Source: Anaerobacillus alkalidiazotrophicus (GTDB taxonomy: Bacteria; Bacillota; Bacilli; Bacillales_H; Anaerobacillaceae). Taken from it: DNA of 64,000 nt. The position numbers were made by a program, and so were the translations under genes. Below, in pieces: positions 8,950 through 19,246 of this stretch. Numbering within the stretch: position 1 is the stretch's first letter; each line of letters begins with the position of its first letter. The stretch is taken from NCBI RefSeq assembly GCF_001866055.1, contig NZ_MLQS01000001.1, positions 836,145-900,144 on the forward strand, written 5' to 3'. The notes under the pieces were generated by a model. That model was not told the origin of the DNA, ran no database searches, and saw nothing but the letters and a program-made list of their open reading frames with translations.

Positions 8950-9888
8950 ATGGCTACTTTACCGCAATTAACACTTGATTTCAATCGTAAAATTAAATTA
9001 TCCAATCATGGAGGAGAACTTTCTTCAGATACCTATGGAAACCAAGAGGCTGTGGCTTTCTATACTCATTATGGTACCGTCGTTTTTCATCCATTAGTTG
9101 CCTTTGACGGAGTAACAGACGATTCTCTTAAAGCAAAGCTACGCCCTGGAAATGTTTATACTTCAAATGGTGTCGTGGATTTTATTCAACCACTCATTGA
9201 ACATTACAATGAAAAGTTCCCAGAGACAACACCATTTCTTCGTGGTGATAGTGGGTTTGCTGTCCCAGCTTTGTATGATTTGTGCGAGAAAGAAAGCGTC
9301 TATTACGTTATTCGGCTGAAGTCAAATGCGAATCTGCAACGGATCGCAGATGAACTACACCCCTCGTCTGTCATTTCCGATGTTTCAAAGGCGGAAATTT
9401 ATTACGACAAAACCATCTATCAAGCTAATACTTGATCGAAGCCTAGAAAAGTCATTATCAAGTCAGTACGTCCAGCTGGTGAATTACTGGATACTCATTC
9501 CTTCTTTGTGACAAATTTAGGTGATGCCTTTTCTCCTAAAGCGATCGTTCTTAGTTATCAAAAAAGAGGAACGATGGAGAACTACATCAAGGAAGCCAAG
9601 ATTAGATGCGGTTTTGATAAAAAGAATAGCCATTCTTACCAAGTAAACGAAGTGAAAATGATGTTGAGTTTATTGGCGTATAACTTAACGAATTGGCTAC
9701 GTAAGCTTTGTTTTCCTGAAGAACAAAAGACGATGCAAATTGACACTATACGTACACGAATTATTAAAGTTGCCAGTAAATTAGTAAAGTCAGGACGATC
9801 CTTGTACTTTAAGCTCGCTTCAAGTTTCGTGTATCAGGAATTCTTTTGGAGAGTATTTCAGCGAGTTCAGAAGCTACAATTAGAGTGA
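8950..9888 (+). pseudogene. IS1380-family transposase relic
   Basis: The frame starts as an IS1380 transposase (MATLPQLTLDFNRKIKLSNHG) and then jumps to the catalytic core (TYGNQEAVAFYTHYG, PFLRGDSGFAVPALYD), so roughly 100 residues including the first Asp are deleted in frame. An in-frame TGA at 9433-9435 interrupts it, where relatives have a tryptophan codon. The same frame then resumes as SKPRKVIIKSVRPAGEL and runs to 9888, including KRGTMENYIKEAK with the catalytic Glu. A nonsense mutation plus a deletion make it dead. Confidence 0.85.
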
Positions 9889-10199
9889 ACGAAAACTACC
9901 CAGGATCCCTATTTTAAAAATCTATATTAGAACAAGGGGGTAGTCTGCCCAAAAATCAACATTCCTCATATATTTATTGTCAAACCGTTTTTAGCAGTAT
10001 CAAAATTACGAAAATATGTCCCGAGCGATGAGGAAGATGTTTGATTATAGTTTGGTTCATGATTCAACTAGGAAATATGAATAATTCAGGTACAAATATA
10101 CCCACTAGCGTTGCATTAATTAATTTTAATTATTAAAAACATTCATAATATTCAAAAAGTTATTTAAAGCAAAGAAAAAGTCCTTTATAATGGATAGGT
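9889..10199. other. Non-coding gap between two IS relics
   Basis: About 310 bp of AT-rich DNA with no supportable gene. It probably holds the right end of the IS1380 relic, but I could not identify a terminal repeat with confidence. Confidence 0.35.
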
Positions 10200-10200
10200 C

Positions 10201-11422
10201 AGGTGGTAATCCCGTCCAAATCCAATAAAAAGGACAAATCCCATGGATAAGATTACACGAAAAACTTCATTTGGACAATGGTTTTCACCAATAAATATGA
10301 AATTATTTAACGAACAGGTGAAAACAAAGAAATTAGATTACTATACGAAGAAATTAACGACGGATTCACTTTTGAAATTACTACTTTTTGCGCAATTACA
10401 AGAAGTAGAAAGCCTTCACGCATTAGGGGACTCTCTGTTTGATCAAGAACTTCAAAAAGGAATTGACCTAGAAGCGATAAGCGTTTCCCAGCTATCCCGA
10501 AGAATAAATAAGCTAAATCCAGATTTATTTCAACGACTTTTTCTTGATTTAGTAGGACAAATCCATGCCAAGACACATTCCGCAAAACTTGTGATGCCAC
10601 TGAAAATCATTGTTTCTAGTACATTGCCGCTCAATTTAACCAACCATAGATGGGCTAAGTTCCGTAAGACGAAAGCAGGCGTAAAGCTGCATTTACGCCT
10701 TGTATTTATGGAAAAAGGAGAATCCTATCCTGAAAAGGCTGTGATCACAACGGCAAAGGAACACGATCGTGGTCAACTTGAAGTCATGGTCGATGACAAA
10801 GAATGCATGTATGTGTTTGACCGTGGTTATCTGGATTACGAACGTTTTGATCGAATGACTGATGAAGGATACTTCTTTCTTTCCAGATTACGCAAAAACG
10901 CTGTTGTACGAGAAGTTTACAACTTTCAAATACAAGATGACTCGACCGTTTTATCGGACCAAATGGTCTTAATTGGTACAACGCAGAATCGGGCTGAGAA
11001 TTACTTCCGTCTTATCAAGGTAATGGATTCAAAGGGCAATGAACTTCATCTAATTACCAATCGCTTTGATTTGAGTGCAGAAGAAATATCTGAGATGTAT
11101 AAATCTCGTTGGGCAATTGAACTGTTTTTCAAATGGGTAAAACAGCATCTCAATATTAAGAAGTTCTATGGTCAAAGCGAATGGGCGATCCAAAACCAAG
11201 TATTTATCGCACTGATTGTGTTTTGCCTACATGTTCTCGTACAAATGGAAACAAAGAGCAAGCGAAAAACACTGCAGATTAGCCGTTATTTAAGGGCTGC
11301 TTTATGGAAGCCAGCATATATCTGGCTTAGAAAAATTGAAGGAAAAGCCGTCCCATAGTGAGCTAACAGTCGCTGTCACCTTAGTCTAATTGTAAATAAA
11401 TCCCAAATGGATGGAACCACCT
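10201..11422 (+). mobile_element. IS4-family insertion sequence (IS5377-like)
   Basis: The outer limits are set by a short inverted pair: AGGTGGT at 10201-10207 and ACCACCT at 11416-11422, with looser similarity continuing inward (GTCC/GGAT..). The single transposase gene is 10243-11358. No target duplication was verified. Confidence 0.5.
10243..11358 (+). CDS. IS4-family transposase, probably catalytically defective
   Basis: This is a full-length, uninterrupted 371-residue IS4 transposase. The second Asp lies in MYVFDRGYLDYE and the YREK-type signature in YKSRWAIELFFKWVKQHL. The position where IS4 enzymes carry the first catalytic Asp (normally DST or DSS before the RWAKFRKTKAGVKLH block) reads IIVSSTLPL, so the Asp seems replaced by Ser. 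If so, the element cannot move by itself. The gene is downstream of CCATGG and lacks a strong ribosome binding site, as is common for IS genes. Confidence 0.9.
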   Translation: MDKITRKTSFGQWFSPINMKLFNEQVKTKKLDYYTKKLTTDSLLKLLLFAQLQEVESLHALGDSLFDQELQKGIDLEAISVSQLSRRINKLNPDLFQRLFLDLVGQIHAKTHSAKLVMPLKIIVSSTLPLNLTNHRWAKFRKTKAGVKLHLRLVFMEKGESYPEKAVITTAKEHDRGQLEVMVDDKECMYVFDRGYLDYERFDRMTDEGYFFLSRLRKNAVVREVYNFQIQDDSTVLSDQMVLIGTTQNRAENYFRLIKVMDSKGNELHLITNRFDLSAEEISEMYKSRWAIELFFKWVKQHLNIKKFYGQSEWAIQNQVFIALIVFCLHVLVQMETKSKRKTLQISRYLRAALWKPAYIWLRKIEGKAVP

Positions 11423-11764
11423 TTAGTTGGGTATTTCCTTTTTTGGCTCTGAGCAGTGATAATTATTAATCTGAATATTCTAACAACATTTATGCAACAG
11501 TAGTGAAATATACCATATAACATATTGATAACAAAGGAACCCCATTGGTCTTGAGGAATATTCCCAACCCATTGGTACGCTCCTTTTATTTTACCATAAA
11601 ATAAGAACGTATGTTTTGAAGTTGATGAACCTGTAAGGAATACTTACAGGTTCATTTTTTCATTTGTTAGTTAACCTCCATACGCATTTAAACGATTTTG
11701 GAACCGGTTTTTCGTCAATCAACTATTTGTCCAGTCTTCCAATTAGCAAGGTGGAGTTAGATAG
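11423..11764. other. Non-coding gap with an orphan terminator
   Basis: No gene was found. The gap holds a strong plus-strand hairpin with a T run at 11626-11660, annotated separately. The gene it served has probably been lost. Confidence 0.4.
11626..11660 (+). terminator. Orphan Rho-independent terminator
   Basis: The stem TGAACCTGTAAG / CTTACAGGTTCA (12 bp, 5-nt loop) is followed by six Ts. No intact gene precedes it. Confidence 0.8.
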
Positions 11765-11938
11765 ATATGGAAATGCACAAATGAACATAAAGATGATATA
11801 ATTAAAGCCTTGATTGAACTCTCTAAATATTTTAATTTATCTCTTGTTGCAGAAGGTGTTGAAGATGAAATCATGTTTTCCAAGCTTAAAAATGGGAGGG
11901 ATAATGATGAAAAAAGAAAGAAAAAAAGGATCAATTAG
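11765..11938 (+). pseudogene. EAL-domain (c-di-GMP phosphodiesterase) remnant
   Basis: One frame reads [18 protein letters not shown] followed by [18 protein letters not shown], which is the C-terminal AEGVE block of EAL domains. The upstream part is absent, and the frame runs into the chemotaxis receptor gene out of phase, stopping at 11936-11938. It is the tail of a lost c-di-GMP hydrolase gene that once preceded the receptor. Confidence 0.7.
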
Positions 11939-13934
11939 GACAAAAATTCTATTGTATCCGCTGGTAGCAGTATTTATTGGTATTTTAATAATTGGTATTT
12001 TCTCTACTTATTTTACACGAGAAAGCTTATTAAAAGAAATGGAATTGCAAGGCTTACTCACATCGGAAAGAATGATCAATCGTATATCGGATAATGCTTT
12101 AGCATTAGATTCGATTAATGATATGCTTGAAGACAAGATTCGATCTGCTGCTCGAACCGTCATCAACAATGAAGCTAATTTAAGCGACAGTTTCTTGAAT
12201 GAAGTTATGAAAAATGTGGGGGTAAATGAAGTCTATTGGTATTCACCAGAAGGTGTTATTATTTATTCAACTGTACCAAGTTATGTGGGATGGACTGTGC
12301 CTGATGGTCATCCTTTAAATGCTCTGATTAAAGGTGCAGATGAATTGATGGAAGAAGTACGAAAAGATTCGGAAGCAGATAGTTATTTAAAATATGGATC
12401 TGTAAGAAATAGAAGCGGGAATTTTGTACAAGTTGGTATTTCTGCAGATATTGTAAATGAATTGACAGCAAAGTTTTCATACCAGAGCTTGGTAGAACAA
12501 TTGGCTACTGATGAAGCTATAGTATATGCAGTAGTAATGAATAAAGAGGCGGCGATTATAGCAAGTGATAGCCTAGAAGATATAGGAGAACAAATGGATG
12601 ATATCGGAAGTATAACCGCTGCAATACATGGTGAAGCTTATACATCTGAGTATTATGCAGATTGGATTGATGAAGTGGTTTTCGATGTGGTATATCCAAT
12701 GATATTAGATGGAGAACATATCGGTGCAATCAATATTGGTTATTCTATGGCAAGTGTTCGACAAGCAATTAGGCAAAATATCATTATAGTCACTGGCATT
12801 GGATTAATTGTATTTGTTACGTTAGGGGCATTGCTCTATTTCTTTTCCCATCAAATAATTGTGGTTATAAAAAAGTTGAAAGAAAAACTTAATCATATGT
12901 CAAAAGGGGATTTTAGCGTTGAAATTGAAGAGAGTTTGATTAGAAAAAATGATGAACTCGGTGAAATCTCTGAAGGTATAAGAATCATGAAAAACTCAGT
13001 TTCTGAGATGGTAAACGAAATCATGGAAAAATCAGAACAAGTGGCCGCATCTTCAGAAGAACTTACTGCGACGTCGGATCAAACAGCGACTGCTTCTGAA
13101 GAAGTGTCTAAGACCATTGAAGAGATAGCAAGAGGCGCAAGTGACCAAGCGAAAGATACGGAAAATACGGCTCATAACATTGAAGCGCTTGGGAAGTTAC
13201 TGGAAGACAATGCTCAGTTTATGATAGAACTCAATGGCGCATCTAAAAAAATAGATTCACAAAAGGATGAAGGTTTTAAGATCTTAAAAGAGCTAATTAG
13301 TAAAACTGACAGTGTCAATGCATCGGCTAATAATGTTTATGAGATTATTATAAGTAACGATAAAAGTGCAGAGAAAATTGAAAATGCTAGTGCAATGATT
13401 CAAAGTATAGCCGATCAAACCAATTTATTAGCTCTAAATGCGGCAATTGAAGCTGCAAGGTCAGGTGAAGCTGGCCGTGGATTTGCTGTTGTTGCCGATG
13501 AAATTAGAAAGCTTGCTGAAGATTCTACCCGCTTTACACAAGATATAAAGATTGTGATTGAAGAATTGAAATCAAAATCTCAATTAGCTGTAAGTACCAT
13601 GAATGATGTGAAAGGGATTGTTAATGATCAAAGTGAAAGTGTAAAACTTACTGAAATGAAGTTTGAAGGTATATCTGAAGCGTCAGAGCTGGTTAGGGAT
13701 TCTGTAATAAAACTTAATCAATCAGCGGAGTTGATGAATAAAAACAAAAATAGTATTATTGATCTTGTCCAAAATCTAGCAGCAATATCAGAAGAAAACG
13801 CAGCTGGAACGGAGGAGCTCTCTGCATCTATGGAAGAACAATCAGCAACGATTATGGAAATTGCAAACTCGGGTGAAGGCTTATCTAATATTGCAGAAGA
13901 ATTAAGAAGGCTAATTGAAAGGTTTAAAATTTAA
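11904..13934 (+). CDS. Methyl-accepting chemotaxis protein
   Basis: This membrane receptor signals to CheA. With the start at ATG 11904 (GGGAGG at 11895-11900) it has 676 residues: a short basic cytoplasmic tail, TM1 (about 13-35), an extracellular sensor domain of roughly 260 residues, TM2 ([22 protein letters not shown]), HAMP, and a cytoplasmic coiled coil with the conserved tip [20 protein letters not shown] and [18 protein letters not shown]. The open frame extends 30 codons further upstream through the EAL remnant, but that part has no ribosome binding site. The ligand is unknown. It is the only apparently intact non-transposon plus-strand gene in this degenerate region. Confidence 0.92.
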   Translation: MMKKERKKGSIRTKILLYPLVAVFIGILIIGIFSTYFTRESLLKEMELQGLLTSERMINRISDNALALDSINDMLEDKIRSAARTVINNEANLSDSFLNEVMKNVGVNEVYWYSPEGVIIYSTVPSYVGWTVPDGHPLNALIKGADELMEEVRKDSEADSYLKYGSVRNRSGNFVQVGISADIVNELTAKFSYQSLVEQLATDEAIVYAVVMNKEAAIIASDSLEDIGEQMDDIGSITAAIHGEAYTSEYYADWIDEVVFDVVYPMILDGEHIGAINIGYSMASVRQAIRQNIIIVTGIGLIVFVTLGALLYFFSHQIIVVIKKLKEKLNHMSKGDFSVEIEESLIRKNDELGEISEGIRIMKNSVSEMVNEIMEKSEQVAASSEELTATSDQTATASEEVSKTIEEIARGASDQAKDTENTAHNIEALGKLLEDNAQFMIELNGASKKIDSQKDEGFKILKELISKTDSVNASANNVYEIIISNDKSAEKIENASAMIQSIADQTNLLALNAAIEAARSGEAGRGFAVVADEIRKLAEDSTRFTQDIKIVIEELKSKSQLAVSTMNDVKGIVNDQSESVKLTEMKFEGISEASELVRDSVIKLNQSAELMNKNKNSIIDLVQNLAAISEENAAGTEELSASMEEQSATIMEIANSGEGLSNIAEELRRLIERFKI

Positions 13935-13950
13935 AACGAAAATATAAAAA

Positions 13951-13987
13951 AACAACTTTGCCTATGGTGGTGGAGTTGTTTTTTTAT
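13951..13987 (+). terminator. Terminator after chemotaxis receptor
   Basis: AACAACT (13951) pairs with AGTTGTT (13974-13980) and is followed by a T run. It lies 16 bp after the receptor stop. Confidence 0.65.
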
Positions 13988-14259
13988 AATCAAAAATTAG
14001 AAAGGTAGGTACATTTTACGCTTTATGAAATCCGTAGAATGAAATTTTGGAGATATTTACAAGGGAATTTTCTCTATCGTGAATTAGATCATTCAGAGGG
14101 AAATTCCCTTTCAAATTATGATTCAAAAGACAAAATGACTCCTTATCTTCAAATTTTTTTGCCTCTATTTGTGATACGGTTCAGCGAATATCATCTAAGA
14201 ACATAGCTTACTTTGAACAAAAAGTCTTCGTTTGTATATAATTTTTATTTAATTACTAG
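13988..14259. other. Gap before the restriction-modification genes
   Basis: It contains a 10-bp-stem hairpin (AAGGGAATTT 14061-14070 / AAATTCCCTT 14101-14110) and a 55-codon open frame starting MKFWRYLQGNF without a convincing ribosome binding site. The left end of the rlmH-integrated element may lie here. Confidence 0.35.
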
Positions 14260-14290
14260 AAATATCCCTTCAAAAATTGAAGGGATATTT
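14260..14290. terminator. Terminator of the R-M operon
   Basis: The perfect hairpin AAATATCCCTTCA / TGAAGGGATATTT lies just beyond the stop of the specificity-subunit gene on the minus strand. Confidence 0.75.
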
Positions 14291-14299
14291 GCCTTTACT

Positions 14300-15721
14300 T
14301 TATTCTTTTTCACTTGTTAAAAAGTTATTTATTATTTGAATAATACTTTCCTTTTTAATCGATACCCTCTCGAAAATTTCACTTTTTTCTTTTAACTTTA
14401 TTTCTATTTTTGCAACAATAGCATCTTGAGTTTTTTTGGGTGGCAATGGCATATAGAAGTTATATAACTCATCCGATGATATTTTTACCATAGATTGATT
14501 TTTCCCTTTTGAAGCATATTTAAAATAAGTTCTGCCAATAGTAGAGTTAAAAACATATGCAACATATTTGGGATTAATATATTCTTCGTCAAACTTTATT
14601 TTAATCATTAAATCGGGATATATTAATTCTTTAGGTGGTTCATCATTCACAATTCCTGCTAACGCTACTAAATCAATTGTATTACCTCTACTAACGTAAA
14701 AGTCACCTTTTTGAACAAAATCAATAGTCTTTTTGTTCTTGGGAGTATATTTCAGCTTATTAAAGTGTATTGTATTATCTCTAATTGCATCAATCCCTAA
14801 TACTGGTTTACCTTCAGGGTTACCGTCACAAGCTGGAGACCATCCATTTCTTGTACTTATGATATATTTTCCCAACTTTTCGATATGTGTTACTCCCTCA
14901 TAAAGAATTTTTTGTGCTGATTGAAGGTTACTCCACATATAGCTAAATCTAAGATTTTGATTTCGTTTTAATAACTTACTAATACTATTATTTGTATATG
15001 ATTGTTTCTTTCTTTCGTTTTCATCCTCAATTTTGACTTTTAACTCTTCTGATAAAACTAAGTCTAAAATTTCTTTATTGCCTTTAATATCTGCTTCAGT
15101 CTTTTTAACCTCAATATTTGCCTCATTAATTTTTTCTAAAAGTTTCTTTTGTTTCTCTAAGGAGATATCTGGTATTTCCAATTCGAATAAATCATCAATT
15201 GCTAAAAATGAGTAACCAGCACTTTTATATACTTTTTCAAACAAATTAATTAATATAAACTTTAATACATATGCAAAAAATTCCTTATAATATAACTCTT
15301 CTTTTATACGTAACGCAATATTATTTTGATTAAGGAGCATTTTTACATCTTCCTGAACAACAATAACTTTACCGATACTACCAACAAGAGAAACTACAAC
15401 ATCTCCTTTTTTTACAATAAATTTATTATACTTCTTATTTTCAAAATAACTTGTTGGTAAAAAAGTTATGTCATTAAAATTTATAGACAAGTCATCATTA
15501 AAGTCTACTCCCTTAAGGGCGTATACGTCACCAGTGTCCTTAAAATCTTTACCCTTAAATGCAAATCCTTTGTAGTAATCTTTTATTACATCTTTAATTT
15601 TTAGACTCTTTTTAAAGCTAAACTTAAAACTTTTTTCATAATTAATATATTTAATATCACTACGTAGGAGCTTATGAATGGAAAAGTCCTTAAAACTATG
15701 TTCAAAAACTTTTACTCCCAT
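14300..15721 (-). CDS. Restriction-modification specificity subunit (HsdS-like)
   Basis: The 473-residue protein directs the partner methylase-nuclease to its DNA target. It has two target-recognition regions, each followed by a helical spacer: the first spacer is around residues 193-230 (LEKQKKLLEKINEANIEVKK), the second at the C-terminus (PPKKTQDAIVAKIEIKLKEK). This gives the tandem pseudo-symmetric layout of type I S subunits, which read a bipartite site. The start codon overlaps the methylase stop by 10 bp, indicating translational coupling. The sequence recognised cannot be predicted. Confidence 0.9.
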   Translation of the reverse strand: MGVKVFEHSFKDFSIHKLLRSDIKYINYEKSFKFSFKKSLKIKDVIKDYYKGFAFKGKDFKDTGDVYALKGVDFNDDLSINFNDITFLPTSYFENKKYNKFIVKKGDVVVSLVGSIGKVIVVQEDVKMLLNQNNIALRIKEELYYKEFFAYVLKFILINLFEKVYKSAGYSFLAIDDLFELEIPDISLEKQKKLLEKINEANIEVKKTEADIKGNKEILDLVLSEELKVKIEDENERKKQSYTNNSISKLLKRNQNLRFSYMWSNLQSAQKILYEGVTHIEKLGKYIISTRNGWSPACDGNPEGKPVLGIDAIRDNTIHFNKLKYTPKNKKTIDFVQKGDFYVSRGNTIDLVALAGIVNDEPPKELIYPDLMIKIKFDEEYINPKYVAYVFNSTIGRTYFKYASKGKNQSMVKISSDELYNFYMPLPPKKTQDAIVAKIEIKLKEKSEIFERVSIKKESIIQIINNFLTSEKE

Positions 15722-18468
15722 ATTTTTGCTCCTCTCATAAAGTCTAAAATTTTACTTTTCTCACTTTCTCTAATTAAAACATCACCTGATTTATATACGT
15801 ACAGCATTCCATTTTCCTCAAACTCATTTAACAACTCACTGTCAGTTCTATCAGTATATTGCCTTTTTAGATAACCATCTTTATCGTAGTATTTTGATGT
15901 AAACTTGGCTATTTTATTACGTTGTACTTCCTCTTCTTTTAGTTCATCTTCCAGTTTTTGAGTTACACTTTTTATTTTTTCAATTTTTCTTTCCAATCTT
16001 TCTTTAGCATTTTTATCACTGGTTTCAAGTTTGTTCTCTTCAAGCTTTAAAAAGTTCATTTTATTATTTACAATTGCCTCTTTTTTCTTTGCTATTGCCT
16101 TATCATACTCACTTAATATACCCTCAACATCTAGTTGGTTAGGAGCTTTTTCTACATCGTAAAGGTCATTAGGCATTATTAAATATTGAGCTTTTGTTTT
16201 TTTATAGCCTACATTATCTGCCTCTGCCATAAAGATACTATAATCTTGCTTCTCAGAAACCTCACCAAACACCCACCATACATTTACATAACCAAAATAA
16301 TCAACCATATCGTTATCAATTTTGGAGATTGTATCTATTTCGCTACTGTATTTAATTAGTATGTCTTTAATCCCTGCTTCTTCTTCATTAACATAGTCTT
16401 TTAAATATCTCTTTAAGTTGGTTATTATAGTTTCCTCGCTATGGTCTTTAATAGATGGGTATTTATCTTTCTTTTCTCCCTCAATAAAAACTTTCCTATA
16501 ATTTTCCACCCTAGTTTTCAATAAACTCCACTCATTTGAATATTTATTCCATAATTTATTCCACTCTTCTAATTGACTTTTCGACTTCTTTGAAGCAAAA
16601 AGAAGGCTCGTTTTTGTAGAAGTATAATCCTCGAAAGTAAGAGTTGGTAGGCTTACAACTGCTCTAACATTGAAGTATTTAAAAATAAATAATCTTATAT
16701 ATTTATTTTCTGCTGTATCAAAAATACTTTCTGGTAAAACAACTCCAAGTCTTCCTTTTTCTTTTAATAACTGATACCATCTTTCAATAAATAAATTTTC
16801 AGAGTTTTTCTTATCTCCAAATAAAAAATCACTTTTCAAATGACGCTTAGTTTCTTTAGCTAAATCTACATTGAATGGAGGATTAGAAATTATGACATCA
16901 TACTGTTCATTTACATCCCTACCGTGATAATATTTGTCTTCATTTTTGTATTCCTTTAGGATATTTATTCCATTTCTATTTGTATAATATCTAAAAGGTA
17001 ATAGTCCATCTTTAATAAAGATATTTGTATTTCCATCACCATGAAGTATCATATTAACTTTTATTGCAGTTCCTAAATTAAAATTATGTTCGATACCATA
17101 AAGATAATCTTTTGCCCATGTATTCTCCTTATAATCAGGCATTAGTTCTCTTAATTTATCTCTTACATCTTCATTGGTATTGAGTTCTTTTTTTCTCTTA
17201 TATTTTATTGTTTTAGTAATCATTTTCATAGCTTCGATTAGAAATGTTCCCGAACCTGCTGATGGATCGATAATGTATGGTAATGAACGGTTTTTATTTA
17301 ACATATCAATCGATAAATTATCTAACTCCAAACCATATAATAAAAATTGGACAATGTTATGTGGTGTAAAAAATTGTCCTTCAGTTTGTTTAAAACCTCT
17401 TCTAATAATTCCTTCAAAGAAATTACCCAAAATGTCGGTTCCATCATTCATATTTGATAATGACTCTGTAAATGAATATTTCTCCAATTGTTGTACAGTA
17501 AAAGCCAAATTCGAAAATGAGAACTTTTCCTCAGTTATAACATTGGACTTTTTCGCTTTTCTCTCTTCTATATTTAACCTTTGCACCAATGCTCTTCTAT
17601 ATAATTCATTAACCCTTTTAAAGACACTTTCTGGGTTCTCCTGTTCTGTATCATCGGGGTTTTCCTCAGATGAATATTGAAGCACTTGAAAAAGGTATTG
17701 TTCACCATCATTTCTTTCTTTCTCATCTTGTATTTTTGCTAATATAATATTAACAAGAGAAGAGAAAATCTCATTATCATCCGTTCCACCACCACCCCAT
17801 AATACATTATGTAGGGTTTCTCTTATTCCATCTAGTTCAAATAAACTAATATTTTTATATAAATCCTTTTTACCGTTTTTTACATATGGTTCTTTTAAAG
17901 CTTTTTCATACCTTGCAGGGAGTTTATCAGATGATGAAGGTTCATTGGCATCCTTCCAATCTTTATATGTTGGATACTTTTCTTTATCTATTATTACTAC
18001 TTCATCTACAAGCTCACCATTTCTCTCTACAACAGTATAGTAAACAAGATATTTAATAGGTTTTTCCTCATTGTTAGCAACTAAATATAACTGTTTCTCA
18101 ATTGCTTCTTCTTTTTCAATCTCATATTTAGATGGACTTTTTACTTCTATAAAGAAAAATATATTTTCATCCTTATCTTTAAGGAGAATGTCAATTCTTG
18201 GTTTATTATCTTTTTTTCTTCCTGCTGATTTGTACTCTCTTTCAAATTCAATAAGCTCAGGTCTATAATTTAACTCATTTACTAATTTCGAGGTCAAATA
18301 AGCTCTAACGAACTCTTCATTCTCACTATTTTCAGGGAGTGTTTCTATTTTTCTAAACCTTTGCATAATCCTCTCGTCATAGTTAATAAGTCTCTCTGAT
18401 TCAAAAATTTCAACAACATCTTCTTCAACCTTATCTAAATAATCAAGTATTAACTGACTCCAACTCAT
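15712..18468 (-). CDS. N6-adenine DNA methylase fused to a type I R N-terminal nuclease-like domain
   Basis: The 918-residue protein combines an HsdR_N-like PD-(D/E)xK domain near the N-terminus (RIDILL with Asp93; IEVKSP with Glu108 and Lys110) with an N6-adenine methylase of HsdM type: motif I DPSAGSGTFL, motif IV NPPFN. It lacks the SF2 helicase motor of type I HsdR. Together with the adjacent S subunit this resembles BcgI-like type IIB/IIG systems, where one chain cuts and methylates. Nuclease activity is inferred from motifs. A C-terminal coiled coil (about 770-850) may contact the S subunit. The ribosome binding site is GGGGG upstream. Confidence 0.87.
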   Translation of the reverse strand: MSWSQLILDYLDKVEEDVVEIFESERLINYDERIMQRFRKIETLPENSENEEFVRAYLTSKLVNELNYRPELIEFEREYKSAGRKKDNKPRIDILLKDKDENIFFFIEVKSPSKYEIEKEEAIEKQLYLVANNEEKPIKYLVYYTVVERNGELVDEVVIIDKEKYPTYKDWKDANEPSSSDKLPARYEKALKEPYVKNGKKDLYKNISLFELDGIRETLHNVLWGGGGTDDNEIFSSLVNIILAKIQDEKERNDGEQYLFQVLQYSSEENPDDTEQENPESVFKRVNELYRRALVQRLNIEERKAKKSNVITEEKFSFSNLAFTVQQLEKYSFTESLSNMNDGTDILGNFFEGIIRRGFKQTEGQFFTPHNIVQFLLYGLELDNLSIDMLNKNRSLPYIIDPSAGSGTFLIEAMKMITKTIKYKRKKELNTNEDVRDKLRELMPDYKENTWAKDYLYGIEHNFNLGTAIKVNMILHGDGNTNIFIKDGLLPFRYYTNRNGINILKEYKNEDKYYHGRDVNEQYDVIISNPPFNVDLAKETKRHLKSDFLFGDKKNSENLFIERWYQLLKEKGRLGVVLPESIFDTAENKYIRLFIFKYFNVRAVVSLPTLTFEDYTSTKTSLLFASKKSKSQLEEWNKLWNKYSNEWSLLKTRVENYRKVFIEGEKKDKYPSIKDHSEETIITNLKRYLKDYVNEEEAGIKDILIKYSSEIDTISKIDNDMVDYFGYVNVWWVFGEVSEKQDYSIFMAEADNVGYKKTKAQYLIMPNDLYDVEKAPNQLDVEGILSEYDKAIAKKKEAIVNNKMNFLKLEENKLETSDKNAKERLERKIEKIKSVTQKLEDELKEEEVQRNKIAKFTSKYYDKDGYLKRQYTDRTDSELLNEFEENGMLYVYKSGDVLIRESEKSKILDFMRGAKIWE

Positions 18469-18611
18469 TTTTTATTAACCCCCTATATATAATGATTATT
18501 TTTATGTAATAAGAATTTTAAGCAGATTAGACAAATTTGGACAAATACTTCCCATCTTTAACTTTAGAATAACTCCCTCTTATTTGCAATTAATTTCGAA
18601 ATAAATGGAAT

Positions 18612-18640
18612 AAAAAAACATCCACTCTTTAGTGAATGCT
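18612..18640 (-). terminator. Terminator of the resolvase gene
   Basis: CATTCACT and AGTGGATG form a hairpin followed by seven Ts on the minus strand, 12-40 bp after the resolvase stop. Confidence 0.75.
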
Positions 18641-18651
18641 CCTTGCCTTAC

Positions 18652-19209
18652 TTATTTACTTACTCTCTTTCTAATCTCTCTATATAGAGTTGCTTTTGAA
18701 ACACTTGTAATTTCTTCTATTTCCTTTACTGTATACTGTTCTGTGTCATATAGCTTTATTGCCTTCTCCACCTGCCTGTTATCCTTCTTAGGTCTACCAC
18801 CTTTACGCCCTCTTGCTCTAGCACTCTCTAGACCTGCTCTTGTACGTTCCGATATTAAATCCCGTTCCATTTCAGATAAAACAGCTAACATTTTAAACAT
18901 TGCCTTACCAACTGCTGTTGTTGTGTCTATGCTATCTCTAATGCTTACTAATTCAATTCCTCTTTCTTGGAGTTCTTCTGATAGTTCAATTAACCTCTTT
19001 GTAGAACGACCAAGTCTGTCCAATTTATAGACAACTAAAACATCTCCTTCTCTTGCGTACTCGATTAATTGGTTAAGTTGAAGTCTATCATCTTTCATTC
19101 CACTCATTTTTTCTTGATATATCTTTTCACATCCAGCTTTCTCTAAAGCGTCCAATTGTAAATCTAATGATTGCTCCTGTGTACTTACCCTTGCATATCC
19201 TATCTTCAT
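18652..19209 (-). CDS. Tn3-type resolvase/invertase (small serine recombinase)
   Basis: The 185-residue protein carries the catalytic N-terminal domain (IGYARVSTQEQSLDLQLDAL with the nucleophile Ser about residue 9, and LDRLGRS) and a C-terminal helix-turn-helix (YTVKEIEEITSVSKATLYREI). Such enzymes resolve plasmid or transposon multimers at a res site. ATG 19209 is preferred over GTG 19218 because AAAGGTGG lies right before it. An inverted-repeat array directly upstream (19247-19380) is a plausible res region. It is a different, shorter protein than the large recombinase at 21578. Confidence 0.92.
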   Translation of the reverse strand: MKIGYARVSTQEQSLDLQLDALEKAGCEKIYQEKMSGMKDDRLQLNQLIEYAREGDVLVVYKLDRLGRSTKRLIELSEELQERGIELVSIRDSIDTTTAVGKAMFKMLAVLSEMERDLISERTRAGLESARARGRKGGRPKKDNRQVEKAIKLYDTEQYTVKEIEEITSVSKATLYREIRKRVSK

Positions 19210-19246
19210 ATGTACCACCTTTAAATATCAATTTGTTACTTGCATT

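Noticed and set aside
11743..11934. 63-residue minus-strand ORF before the chemotaxis receptor
   Set aside because: It is antisense to the EAL remnant and has no ribosome binding site.
14173..14188. GATACGGTTCAGCGAA as a left attachment site for the rlmH element
   Set aside because: It shares only GGTTCA plus scattered bases with the rlmH end (GGTATGGTTCACC), which is too little to call a direct repeat.
18632..19030. 132-residue plus-strand ORF
   Set aside because: It is antisense to the resolvase gene and lacks a start signal.
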